Shown in pieces: positions 1-7,595 of a stretch of DNA of 20,698 nt. The stretch covers positions 1 through 20,698 of the forward strand of contig JAHEYE010000042.1 in the NCBI GenBank assembly GCA_023251695.1. Direction: 5' to 3'. This DNA comes from Sphingobacteriaceae bacterium (lineage in GTDB: Bacteria > Bacteroidota > Bacteroidia > B-17B0 > Aurantibacillaceae). Under the pieces are notes generated by a model, which ran no database searches, was not told the DNA's origin, and worked only from the letters and a program-made list of their open reading frames with translations. Within the stretch, counting starts at the first letter, position 1. The number at the start of each line of letters is the position of its first letter. The position numbers and the translations under genes were made by a program.

Positions 1-76
1 AGGCTCAATATTTGGCGGTTTATAATATTCATTCGGTGACCAACATTATATATTACATTTTAATAAGCATAGGATT

Positions 77-883
77 TTGGAAAGCAGCGCGGGTATAAAT
101 GTAGTCACCATTATTGTATTGGGGAGCCTTGGCATGCTTACCCTGGTTTCATTTATTATTCTGTTTGTGGTTTTTTACCAGAAAAAAATGCTGCAACACA
201 TGAATCAGCTGAAAGAAAATGAAACGAAATATCAAAAAAAATTATTGGAAGCTTCTATGGAAGTTGCCGAATTGGAGAGAAAGAAGATTGCGGGTAACAT
301 ACACGATGATGTTGGCATCATCCTGAATGTGATTAAACTAAATCTCTCCAAAATAAAAAGAAACAAAGGCGATGAAGCTTTAACGGATGAATTACTGCAA
401 ACCAACTCCTCCATGTTGGAGGATGCCATAGTTACGTTAAGATCCATTTCGCATGACTTAATGCCACAAGCACTCATAAGGCTTGGTTTTATTAAAGGCA
501 TAAATGAACTTTGTAATCAGATTAATATTGCAGGCACGCAAAAAATTGTTCTTGTAAAAGACATTGAAGAAATAAGCGCGCTCAATAAAAAAACAGAAAT
601 ACAGTTGTACCGACTCATCAAAGAAGTTCTGAATAATATTATAAAGCATTCCGCAGCATCCGAAATAGAAGTAAAAGTTTCCGTGTCAAATAACATTCTC
701 GTAACGGTTATTTCACATACCGGGAAAGGAATAACGAATGAAGAAGTTACTGATTTGATTAATTCAGGAAAAGGAATTGGTTTACATAGCATCTACAGTC
801 GTGGACAACTAACTAATTCTAAAATTGATTATTTACTAACCAATAACAATTACAGGGTAAAAATAGAAACCCCATTACTATGA
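77..883 (+). CDS. Sensor histidine kinase, NarL/HisKA_3 type
   Basis: A membrane-bound histidine kinase of the two-component type paired with LuxR-type regulators. One membrane segment lies at residues ~8-34, followed by a short coiled stretch (~35-68). The HisKA_3 dimerisation helix carries the phospho-accepting His76 in NIHDDVG. The ATPase domain shows the N box (EVLNNIIKHS, ~183-192) and the G box GKGIGL (231-236). The usual DxGxG box reads SHTGKG (213-218), so the Asp is replaced. No periplasmic or PAS sensor domain is present, so the signal is unknown. The start is a TTG at 77, the first usable start after an in-frame stop at 23-25. The next Met (residue 20, base 134) would cut the membrane helix. 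The stop overlaps the ATG of the next gene (ATGA), so the two are very likely co-translated. Confidence 0.9.
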   Translation: MESSAGINVVTIIVLGSLGMLTLVSFIILFVVFYQKKMLQHMNQLKENETKYQKKLLEASMEVAELERKKIAGNIHDDVGIILNVIKLNLSKIKRNKGDEALTDELLQTNSSMLEDAIVTLRSISHDLMPQALIRLGFIKGINELCNQINIAGTQKIVLVKDIEEISALNKKTEIQLYRLIKEVLNNIIKHSAASEIEVKVSVSNNILVTVISHTGKGITNEEVTDLINSGKGIGLHSIYSRGQLTNSKIDYLLTNNNYRVKIETPLL

Positions 884-1539
884 GTGCAAAAGAAAAGATT
901 AATATTTGTGTAGTTGATGATCAACAACTCTTCCGCCAAGGTTTGATTTCACTGCTAAAAGAAAATAAGCAATTCAATATCCTGTTTGAAGCCGGTAATG
1001 GTCAGGAGTTGTTTGATACACTGAAAACAAAAAGCACTTTACCCGATGTTATTCTTCTTGATATAGAAATGCCGGTGCTCGACGGCGTTGAGACAACCAT
1101 ACGCTTAAAAACAAAATATCCTGAAATAAAAATTATCATTTTAACAATGCATGATGAAGAGGAAATGATAGTGCACTTAATAGAGAAAGGTGCGCACGGC
1201 TTTCTTCCAAAGAATGAGGATATAGAACATGTTGTTGATGCCATTTACGCAGTTCACCAAAACGGATACTTTTTTAACGACCGTATATCAAAAGCAATGG
1301 TAAAAGGACTTCTTAATTCGAAAAAAATAAAACCAAACTTTAATGATGCAGATCTGAATGAAAGGGAATTAGAAATCCTGCGTTTGTTGTGCAAAGAACA
1401 TACCAGCCCTGAAATAGGTGAAAAAATGCATTTGAGCACCAAAACCATCGACAACTACCGTTTAAGTCTGATTAAAAAATTAGGTGTAAAAAACAGTATT
1501 GGCCTTGTGATGTATGCTGTTAAGAAAGGACTGGTTTAA
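880..1539 (+). CDS. NarL/FixJ-family response regulator
   Basis: A DNA-binding transcriptional regulator that is the probable partner of the kinase just upstream. The receiver domain spans residues ~7-125, with acidic pocket Asp13-Asp14, phospho-acceptor Asp61 (LLDIEMP), the conserved Thr89 and Lys111 (LPKN). After a short linker, a LuxR-type helix-turn-helix lies at ~157-217 (LNEREL... LSTKTIDNYRLSLIKKLG). At 219 residues it has the normal length and all key receiver residues, so it should be functional. Its start overlaps the kinase stop by four bases. The target genes cannot be read from the sequence. Its stop codon directly abuts the stop codon of the convergent gene, leaving no intergenic base. 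Confidence 0.95.
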   Translation: MSAKEKINICVVDDQQLFRQGLISLLKENKQFNILFEAGNGQELFDTLKTKSTLPDVILLDIEMPVLDGVETTIRLKTKYPEIKIIILTMHDEEEMIVHLIEKGAHGFLPKNEDIEHVVDAIYAVHQNGYFFNDRISKAMVKGLLNSKKIKPNFNDADLNERELEILRLLCKEHTSPEIGEKMHLSTKTIDNYRLSLIKKLGVKNSIGLVMYAVKKGLV

Positions 1540-3567
1540 TTATTTTGCTGTTACCTTAAACTCGGTTCTTCGGTTCTTAGCTTTGTTTTCAGGTGTATCA
1601 TTAGGCACCTTTGGTTTTGTTTCGGCATAACCTTTAAAACTTAAACGCGTAGCCGGAATTTTTCCGTTGGTCATTACATAGTCATAAACAGATTTAGCAC
1701 GATTGGTGCTTAACGTTTTATTCCATTCCTTTTTTCCGCTGTTATCGGTGTGTCCTCCTAATTCAATTTTTACCCCGGGATTTTTATTTAAAAAGAAAAT
1801 TAATTTATCAAGTTCGGCTTTACTTTCAGGTTTCAATTCCCATTTGTCTACATCAAAAAAAACATTTTTTAATTCAACAGTGCTTCCGGTATCAATCGGC
1901 TGTAATGGAATATCTAATAAAAAAGGCTTCGTAAAATCCGCTTCTTTTCCTTTTAACGAAAAGTTATCGCTATAAAATAAATAGCCGTCTTTCGCTACGT
2001 TCACAATGTAATTTTTGTTTCCTGTTATTGTTACTAAAAACTGACCGGCTTTATCCGAATAAGATTCAGTAATACTTTGCTGTGTATCCAAATCAATTAA
2101 TTCAAATTTTGCTGAAACAGGCTCTTTTGTTTTAGCATCATAGGTTTTCCCCTTTACATAAGTTAATTTTTCAGGCCTGACATCTTCAGGTAAATCAAAC
2201 TCATAAATATCCAAACCACCGTAACCTCCTGTTTTATCGCTGGCAAAATAAGCCAATTTACCACCCGGATCAACCAACAAACTATTTTCGTTAGCATAAG
2301 TATTTATTGGGTAACCTAAATTAATGGCTTCTCCCCATGAACCATCTGCCTGCCTTTTACTCATGTAAATATCCAAACCCCCCATTCCCGGGTGACCAGC
2401 ACTACTGAAGTACAATGTTTGATTATCGGGATGTATAAATACAGACTCTTCCTGATCATCCGTATTTATCTTATTACTTAATTTAACCGGTGTACCAAAT
2501 TTTCCATCCGCGCCAATCACACTCATATAAATATCCTGTTCTTTTATATTGCCCCGACTTAATAAACCACGAACAAAATAAAGCGTCTTACCGTCACTCG
2601 AAAAAGAAGGTTGGGTTTCCCAATTTGCTGTATTTACAGTCGGACCGATGTTCACAGGCCTTGTCCATTTACCATCTTTCTTCTGCGAATAAAAAATATC
2701 ACAGCTACCATAACCTTTTCTGTCGGGACTCCCATAATCTCCGCTCATTTCCATGCAGGAGGCAAAAAACATATAATTACCATCGGCAGAAATACTAGGT
2801 GCTCCTTCATTACCGGAAGTATTCACGCCAAACATTGGCATTGCATCCTTCCATTCGTTTCCTTCTTTTTTGCTCAAATAAAAATCCTCGTTCCGTTGCT
2901 GCTCACTCAAAACTATTTCGCGTGTAAACAAAAATTGTCGGCCATCGGCTGTGATAGAAGGGAAATACTCATTATAATTTGTATTTACACCTGCACCCAT
3001 GTTTATGAGTTTGTAGGGTTTTGGACTTTTTACTGCCTTCGCGCCGAACTGTGCATTTTTAATTTCCTTTGCTGCTGCCTCTTTCATTCCTGGATTTATC
3101 CGCTCTGATTTTGAAAGTTGTTCATAGGATTTAACTGCCTCGTCATATCTTCCAACTGCCATATAAGCATTGGCGAGGTAATATATATTTTGCGGATAAA
3201 ATTTCACGTTAATAGCTACTGCTTTCTCAAAATGTGGAATTGCTTCTGCAGAACGTCTATGTTCCATGAGTAAAAATGCAATGGCCGAATGGGCCTCAAC
3301 AAAATTATTATCTTCTTTCAGCGCTTTGCTAAGATATTCTTCGGCCTCTTTATCATTCCGCACCTCGTAATTTTTCTTTCCCTCTTCATAAAATTTAATT
3401 GCCTTTTTATTTTGTGAAGTGTATGTGCCCGGTGGCAAACTACCTTGTGAATGGAATTGATTTGTTATAACGAGAAAAAGGAAAATGAAGAAAGTTGTTT
3501 TCAATGCGTTACTAGTTTCTTGTTTCTTGTTGGTAAGAATGTTTATTTTATTTAAGATAAGTACCAT
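1540..3567 (-). CDS. PorE-like TPR / PD40 propeller / CRD / OmpA envelope protein
   Basis: A periplasmic or outer-membrane-associated protein that should anchor to peptidoglycan. Numbering from the ATG at 3567, there is a signal peptide (~23-41), TPR-like helices (~52-155), about five PD40/WD40-like blades (~195-460, with repeated ADG/SSDG...YF and DIY motifs), a carboxypeptidase-regulatory-like beta fold (~468-555) and an OmpA C-terminal domain (~566-673). In the last, the peptidoglycan-contacting pair is present as Asp608 (GGHTD) and Arg623, 15 residues apart as in OmpA. This domain order is that of PorE (PG1058) of the type IX secretion system, but similar paralogues are common in Bacteroidota and there is no lipobox Cys, so the identity is not fixed. 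The ATG frame gives a long N-terminal region. A TTG at 3504 would give a classic signal peptide (MKTTFFIFLFL) and may be the true start. Confidence 0.85.
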   Translation of the reverse strand: MVLILNKINILTNKKQETSNALKTTFFIFLFLVITNQFHSQGSLPPGTYTSQNKKAIKFYEEGKKNYEVRNDKEAEEYLSKALKEDNNFVEAHSAIAFLLMEHRRSAEAIPHFEKAVAINVKFYPQNIYYLANAYMAVGRYDEAVKSYEQLSKSERINPGMKEAAAKEIKNAQFGAKAVKSPKPYKLINMGAGVNTNYNEYFPSITADGRQFLFTREIVLSEQQRNEDFYLSKKEGNEWKDAMPMFGVNTSGNEGAPSISADGNYMFFASCMEMSGDYGSPDRKGYGSCDIFYSQKKDGKWTRPVNIGPTVNTANWETQPSFSSDGKTLYFVRGLLSRGNIKEQDIYMSVIGADGKFGTPVKLSNKINTDDQEESVFIHPDNQTLYFSSAGHPGMGGLDIYMSKRQADGSWGEAINLGYPINTYANENSLLVDPGGKLAYFASDKTGGYGGLDIYEFDLPEDVRPEKLTYVKGKTYDAKTKEPVSAKFELIDLDTQQSITESYSDKAGQFLVTITGNKNYIVNVAKDGYLFYSDNFSLKGKEADFTKPFLLDIPLQPIDTGSTVELKNVFFDVDKWELKPESKAELDKLIFFLNKNPGVKIELGGHTDNSGKKEWNKTLSTNRAKSVYDYVMTNGKIPATRLSFKGYAETKPKVPNDTPENKAKNRRTEFKVTAK

Positions 3568-3603
3568 TTACTAATTTTTAAACCCGAAACTCGAAACCAG
3601 AAA
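3516..3603. repeat. Imperfect inverted repeat rich in GAAAC/GTTTC
   Basis: The arm at 3516-3531 (TTTCTTGTTTCTTGTT) pairs with the arm at 3588-3603 (AACTCGAAACCAGAAA) at 13 of 16 positions, around a roughly 56-base AT-rich centre. Each arm is itself built of repeated GTTTC/GAAAC units. It lies between the M61 gene stop (3611) and the candidate TTG start of the PorE-like gene (3504). It could be a small intergenic repeat or an RNA stem affecting read-through between the two genes. Its role is unknown. Confidence 0.4.
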
Positions 3604-3610
3604 TATCAAA

Positions 3611-5458
3611 CTACTCAATCCCCAGCCATGCTCTACGCGCCGTCACTTCTTTATCGGTTGGTTCTTTTATAATATCAATAACATTTTCTTCCATTATCTT
3701 TACCTTTTTCACTTTTCCCTTTAAGGACTTTAACTTAAAGTTTCCTCTCTTATCCTTGCGATAAACTTCAACAACCAGCTTATCGCCTACTTTTGATTTT
3801 GAAATAAAATCTGTAACGACTTCCTGTGCGTTTTCAATGGTGAGCAAGCGGTTATTGAACGAATATAATTCATCACCTACTTTATACTTAAACTGTTTTC
3901 CAAAATCATCCACACTTAATACATCTGTAACAGTTAACCGTTTTGTTTCCTCGCTATAGCCAATACCAAATCCGCCCAGGGTGATGGTTTCAGTTTCGCG
4001 TTTTTTAATTAAATCCAGACCCACTAATTTAAACACTTCAACCATAGGCAATGGTTTTGCGCCGGCCACATAATCATTCAAAAACTTCCGGGCTTCCGGA
4101 ACGGTCAGCTTCTCTATATCATCAAACAAATCCTTATCCTTAAACGAAACATTCTTGCCGTATTTTTTAGCGAGATCACGCATTAAATCCTGAGTTCCGT
4201 AAGTTCCATTGCTATAATAACGCAGAATAATATCGAGGCACATACTTATTACTGCACCCTTTTCGTAAACATTATTGTATTGCTTATGATAATGAGGTGT
4301 CAACACATTTTTACTCATGTATGTGAAAGGAACCGTGTCGTTATACTCCGTGAGTGAATTATTATATTTTTCCATCATCACCTGGAAAAAATAGTCGTAA
4401 CCGATTAAATGGGCTTTTACCTGTGCGTGATGTGCTGCGTATTCGGTTAAACCTTCATACATCCATAAATGCTCGCTCATCACCGGATTATTAAAATCGA
4501 AATTCCCGATTTCTTCTGCATGTATGTTAAGAGGTGTTACAATATGAAAAAATTCATGTGCACATACATCGTTTATGGTTTGTGAGATAGACAAAGTATC
4601 CATTTCAGGCAGAACATACATGGAAGAATAGGAATGTTCCAAGGCTCCCGAAGAATTCGACAAAGTACCTTTATCGGTGAAATAAAACAGAAAAGCGTAC
4701 TTATCTACAGGCAACTTTCCATTCAGGTAATCTTTCTGTGCATCCAAAAGTCTTTGCAATTTAGCCGCTGCAAACGCAGAAGTGATAATTTTATTTGGCG
4801 AATAAACTGCCACCAAAACTTTAGTATTGGCCACTTGGATAACCGTTGTGTCAGGCATACAATACATTATTGGTGAATCCACCAGATCATGATAATCAAA
4901 AACGGAAATAACATCTTTGGTTTCCCCTGTTTTTATATTGCTTAATCCGGTTGAGGGATAAAAGCCTTTCGGTTTATCAAATTCAAGAATAAAATTCCGG
5001 TCCGTCATTCCTTTAAAATAACCAAAGAAACAATGGGTATTAAATACAAAGTTTTTAGTGTCTTCAATATTACTTCCGGCCGGTTCAAATACAATTTTCT
5101 CTTTTATTTTCGTGTCCCACGAATCTTCAACTTCGTAAGTAATTTTTGCGAGTTGATTTGCCGGTGAGAATTTATAGGTATCGTCACTTACCTTAGTCAC
5201 GGTAATATTAGCTCCGTTTTTACCAAAAGCTTTTACCCCGTTTACAAAGCGGCCAAAATTATAAACTTCATAAGTGCCCGGAACCATTGCAGGGAAATTA
5301 AACATCGCTTCGTTTTCAGAAATGTCGGGCGGCGTTAATTCTATAGTTAATTTATCGTCGAGAACTTTATTAAGATTGATGTAATAGTGATAATCCTTAT
5401 CAGCAAAACAAATTGCAAAGGAAAATAAGAACAAGGTTAAAAAAGACAGACTTCTCAT
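3611..5458 (-). CDS. M61-family metallopeptidase with PDZ domain
   Basis: A secreted zinc aminopeptidase-like protein (glycyl aminopeptidase family M61), expected in the periplasm. Taking the ATG at 5458, it has 615 residues and a signal peptide (MRSLSFLTLFLFSFAICFA). The N-terminal beta domain (~20-200) precedes the catalytic domain with zinc motif HEFFH at 301-305 and a probable third ligand Glu335 in MYEGLTEY. A PDZ-like domain lies at ~495-580 (IGYSEE... KVGDELYSFNN... VEVYRK). An upstream in-frame ATG at 5593 lies wholly within the preceding CPBP gene and would bury the signal peptide, so it was rejected. It starts 4 bases after the CPBP stop and is probably co-transcribed with it. The substrate is unknown. 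Family assignment is strong from the motifs and domain order. Confidence 0.9.
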   Translation of the reverse strand: MRSLSFLTLFLFSFAICFADKDYHYYINLNKVLDDKLTIELTPPDISENEAMFNFPAMVPGTYEVYNFGRFVNGVKAFGKNGANITVTKVSDDTYKFSPANQLAKITYEVEDSWDTKIKEKIVFEPAGSNIEDTKNFVFNTHCFFGYFKGMTDRNFILEFDKPKGFYPSTGLSNIKTGETKDVISVFDYHDLVDSPIMYCMPDTTVIQVANTKVLVAVYSPNKIITSAFAAAKLQRLLDAQKDYLNGKLPVDKYAFLFYFTDKGTLSNSSGALEHSYSSMYVLPEMDTLSISQTINDVCAHEFFHIVTPLNIHAEEIGNFDFNNPVMSEHLWMYEGLTEYAAHHAQVKAHLIGYDYFFQVMMEKYNNSLTEYNDTVPFTYMSKNVLTPHYHKQYNNVYEKGAVISMCLDIILRYYSNGTYGTQDLMRDLAKKYGKNVSFKDKDLFDDIEKLTVPEARKFLNDYVAGAKPLPMVEVFKLVGLDLIKKRETETITLGGFGIGYSEETKRLTVTDVLSVDDFGKQFKYKVGDELYSFNNRLLTIENAQEVVTDFISKSKVGDKLVVEVYRKDKRGNFKLKSLKGKVKKVKIMEENVIDIIKEPTDKEVTARRAWLGIE

Positions 5459-5462
5459 GCAA

Positions 5463-6434
5463 TTATTTGATAAGCAAGTTAAAGTTTTTCCAGCGATATT
5501 TTTGCCAAAAAATGATAAATGTAAGCAATGCCATAACAAACCAGGTAATAAATTCAGCTCCCGGGTTTTCGCCTTCTGCAACAAAAATGGCATCTGTTTT
5601 TAATACCCCATTTGGCGATGTTATCAATAAGCTTGAAATAAGGTTGTTGGCGCAGTGTATTCCCATAGCTAATTCTAATCCTTCATCTAATAACGTAATG
5701 GCGCCCAAAAAGAAACCAAAAATGGCATAATAAGGGAGCATCGTTATCCAGCCATAGATTTTTGCCTCGGGATTCGACATATGAACCAAACCAAAAAGAA
5801 CAGAGGTGATTGCCAGTGGCAAGATTCCGTTTTTAAATATTTGCGATAATCCCTGAATAAGATAGCCCCTGAAAATAAGTTCTTCAGTACAGGTTTGCAC
5901 AGGCATTAAAACAACACATACCAGCAAAAGAAAAACAAAATTTACCGGATCGAATTGCACCGAAACTTCATCCTTATTCAGAAAATAAGAAAGTAAAACA
6001 GAAATAATCAATAATATCCCCCAAATAGCAAAAGCAAAAAAGAAACGGCCGAACCGCACTTTATCATAAGCTGTAATTACAGAGGTGAGCGTTTTCCTGT
6101 GCACACGTTTTATGACAATGAATAGCCCTAAAAAAGCAAACACAAACATGCTGAATAAAAGTGCCAATAAAATATTTTTATTCATGCCTATTTTTTCAGG
6201 GTCGAATAATATTTCGGGATTTCCCTGAATATCTGCTAATGTGATTCCGTTATTGGTAGCGGCCGCCATTAAAGGAAAAATCATAAACAATTGGAAAAGA
6301 AAATACCCGAACATGGCGGCAACAATTCCCAGTACATACATCCACCAATGGTTTAAGCCGCTTATTAGTCCCGCATTTAAGTACAGATTATTAAATGGCA
6401 GCTTTTTTCCGCTAAGAGGCTCGTTGGGTTCCAT
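5463..6434 (-). CDS. CPBP-family intramembrane glutamic metalloprotease (CAAX/Abi)
   Basis: An inner-membrane protease of the CPBP (CAAX protease and bacteriocin-processing) family, with 323 residues and about eight hydrophobic segments. The three active-site motifs are all present in order: EExxxR at 184-189 (EELIFR), FxxxH at 214-218 (FGLVH) and HxxxN at 260-264 (HCANN). It should therefore be catalytically competent. In bacteria these proteins are linked to bacteriocin self-immunity or peptide processing, and the substrate here cannot be told. It is the first gene of a leftward cluster followed by the M61 peptidase (4-base gap), which suggests joint work on envelope peptides. It shares a 74-base divergent region with the cytochrome c peroxidase gene. 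Confidence 0.9.
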   Translation of the reverse strand: MEPNEPLSGKKLPFNNLYLNAGLISGLNHWWMYVLGIVAAMFGYFLFQLFMIFPLMAAATNNGITLADIQGNPEILFDPEKIGMNKNILLALLFSMFVFAFLGLFIVIKRVHRKTLTSVITAYDKVRFGRFFFAFAIWGILLIISVLLSYFLNKDEVSVQFDPVNFVFLLLVCVVLMPVQTCTEELIFRGYLIQGLSQIFKNGILPLAITSVLFGLVHMSNPEAKIYGWITMLPYYAIFGFFLGAITLLDEGLELAMGIHCANNLISSLLITSPNGVLKTDAIFVAEGENPGAEFITWFVMALLTFIIFWQKYRWKNFNLLIK

Positions 6435-6470
6435 TGTGCTAATTTAAGTTTTTCAGGCTAATAAATATCA

Positions 6471-6501
6471 TTGCCGCTTTAGAATTCTTAGCTTACTTTT
6501 G
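6471..6501 (+). promoter_or_regulatory. Candidate Bacteroidota-type promoter for the cytochrome c peroxidase gene
   Basis: A TTG (6471-6473) is followed after 20 bases by TACTTTTG (6494-6501), a full match to the Bacteroidota -7 consensus TAnnTTTG at normal spacing from a -33 TTG. Transcription would start around 6506-6508, within a few bases of the ATG at 6509, so the mRNA would be nearly leaderless. Supported by pattern only. Confidence 0.5.
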
Positions 6502-6508
6502 TTGAAAT

Positions 6509-7474
6509 ATGAAACGCTTATTCTTTCTTTTCGCTTTCCCTTTTTGCTTTTCATGCGGCAATTCTGAACTGGAGTTAAAGGAACCTTATAACGAAGCTAC
6601 ATTGGGTGAATTGCTGTTTTTCGACCCCATTTTATCGGCCGATAGCAGCGTTTCATGTGCATCGTGTCATAAACCTGAGTTTGCTTTTTCGGATAATACT
6701 CCCATTAGTAAAGGTGTTGGTGGAAAAAAAGGTAAACGTAATACACCAAGTGCAATGAATCAAAGTTCACGTAATTTTCAGTTCTGGGATGGCAGAAATG
6801 AAACATTAGAAGAGCAAGCTTTGGGTCCGATTGAAAATCCAGCTGAAATGAATTTACCCGTAAGTGTACTGATTAATCGTTTATACCGTCACAAACAATA
6901 CCTTTATTTTTTTGATAAGATTTTTAACGAAAAACCAAATCGCAGGAATATAGCAGCCTCACTTGCCGCTTACGAACGCACACTCGAAACCGACGATACG
7001 CCCTTTGATGATTACATGCAGGAAAACGATACAGCAGGATTTGGAAAATCAGAACAACGCGGACAAGATATCTTTAATGATAAAGGCAAATGTTTTGATT
7101 GTCATTTTGGTCCGGATTTTACCGGTGATCAATTCCGTAATATTGGCCTGTTTAATGGGAAAGATTTAAACGACAGCGGAAGATTTATTGTGACAAGAAA
7201 ACGGAGTGACCTTGGGAAATTTAAAACCCCCGGTTTACGCAACATATCGGTTACCGGACCCTATATGCACAATGGCATGCATAAAACACTGCGGGAGGTA
7301 ATAGACTATTACGATGAACCTGATAAATTTATTAGTAATAGTGTGAACAGGGACAGTTTACTGATTAAACCTTTGAACTTAACTGAAGTCGAAAAGAAAG
7401 ACCTGGAGAATTTTTTGTTGAGCCTTACTGACCGGCGCTTTTCAAAAAAACAGGATAACAAAAGAGAAAAGTAA
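6509..7474 (+). CDS. Di-heme cytochrome c peroxidase / MauG-family protein
   Basis: A secreted di-heme c-type cytochrome that probably reduces hydrogen peroxide in the periplasm, or carries out a MauG-like oxidation. Two heme-binding sites are visible: CASCH at 50-54 and CFDCH at 195-199. The PYMHNGM segment (~251-257), followed by TLREVIDYY, is the usual region of a distal Met ligand. The N-terminal heme domain also shows the family blocks NTPSAMN (78-84) and FWDGRNETLEEQA (92-104). At 321 residues it is typical for the family. The N-terminus is a short hydrophobic signal ending at Cys16 (FCFSCGN), possibly a lipoprotein site, though the lipobox is irregular. It stands alone between a divergent CPBP gene and the next unit 121 bases downstream. 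The physiological electron donor is not visible. Confidence 0.92.
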   Translation: MKRLFFLFAFPFCFSCGNSELELKEPYNEATLGELLFFDPILSADSSVSCASCHKPEFAFSDNTPISKGVGGKKGKRNTPSAMNQSSRNFQFWDGRNETLEEQALGPIENPAEMNLPVSVLINRLYRHKQYLYFFDKIFNEKPNRRNIAASLAAYERTLETDDTPFDDYMQENDTAGFGKSEQRGQDIFNDKGKCFDCHFGPDFTGDQFRNIGLFNGKDLNDSGRFIVTRKRSDLGKFKTPGLRNISVTGPYMHNGMHKTLREVIDYYDEPDKFISNSVNRDSLLIKPLNLTEVEKKDLENFLLSLTDRRFSKKQDNKREK

Positions 7475-7565
7475 CAAACTGTAATACGACAAAAACAAGG
7501 TAATCCCTCGTTCTGTTTTGATCTTAATTACAAATATTTATGTAAAATATTCGTTATTTTTTTCT

Positions 7566-7573
7566 TAAATTTA
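7566..7573 (+). promoter_or_regulatory. Weak candidate -7 box upstream of the propeller protein gene
   Basis: TAAATTTA matches TAnnTTTG except for the last base and lies 22 bases before the ATG at 7596. No convincing -33 TTTG was found at 17-23 bases upstream, so this is only a guess for the start of the 7596-11124 unit. Confidence 0.22.
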
Positions 7574-7575
7574 GG

Positions 7576-7591
7576 TCTTATTTAAATAAGA
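7576..7591. repeat. 16-bp perfect palindrome just before the start codon
   Basis: TCTTATTTAAATAAGA is its own reverse complement and ends four bases before the ATG at 7596. Its position in the short leader of the first gene of the VTC/DUF4956 unit fits a dimeric regulator site. With no loop it is a poor RNA hairpin. In AT-rich DNA it could still be chance. Confidence 0.4.
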
Positions 7592-7595
7592 AGAA

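Noticed and set aside
2611..3108. 165-residue + strand open frame
   Set aside because: It is antisense to the propeller part of the PorE-like gene, has no recognisable domain, and the opposite strand has clear domain structure.
5459..5593. N-terminal extension of the M61 peptidase to an upstream ATG
   Set aside because: It lies inside the CPBP coding sequence and would place 45 unrelated residues before a perfect signal peptide.
5463..6434. CPBP protease as part of a bacteriocin or phage-defence system
   Set aside because: No bacteriocin precursor, exporter or toxin gene is nearby; the neighbour is an M61 peptidase.
7533..7563. AT-only hairpin (AATATTT/AAATATT) followed by seven T as a terminator of the cytochrome gene
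   Set aside because: The stem has no GC pair and the T-run starts five bases after it; such patterns are expected by chance in this AT-rich spacer.
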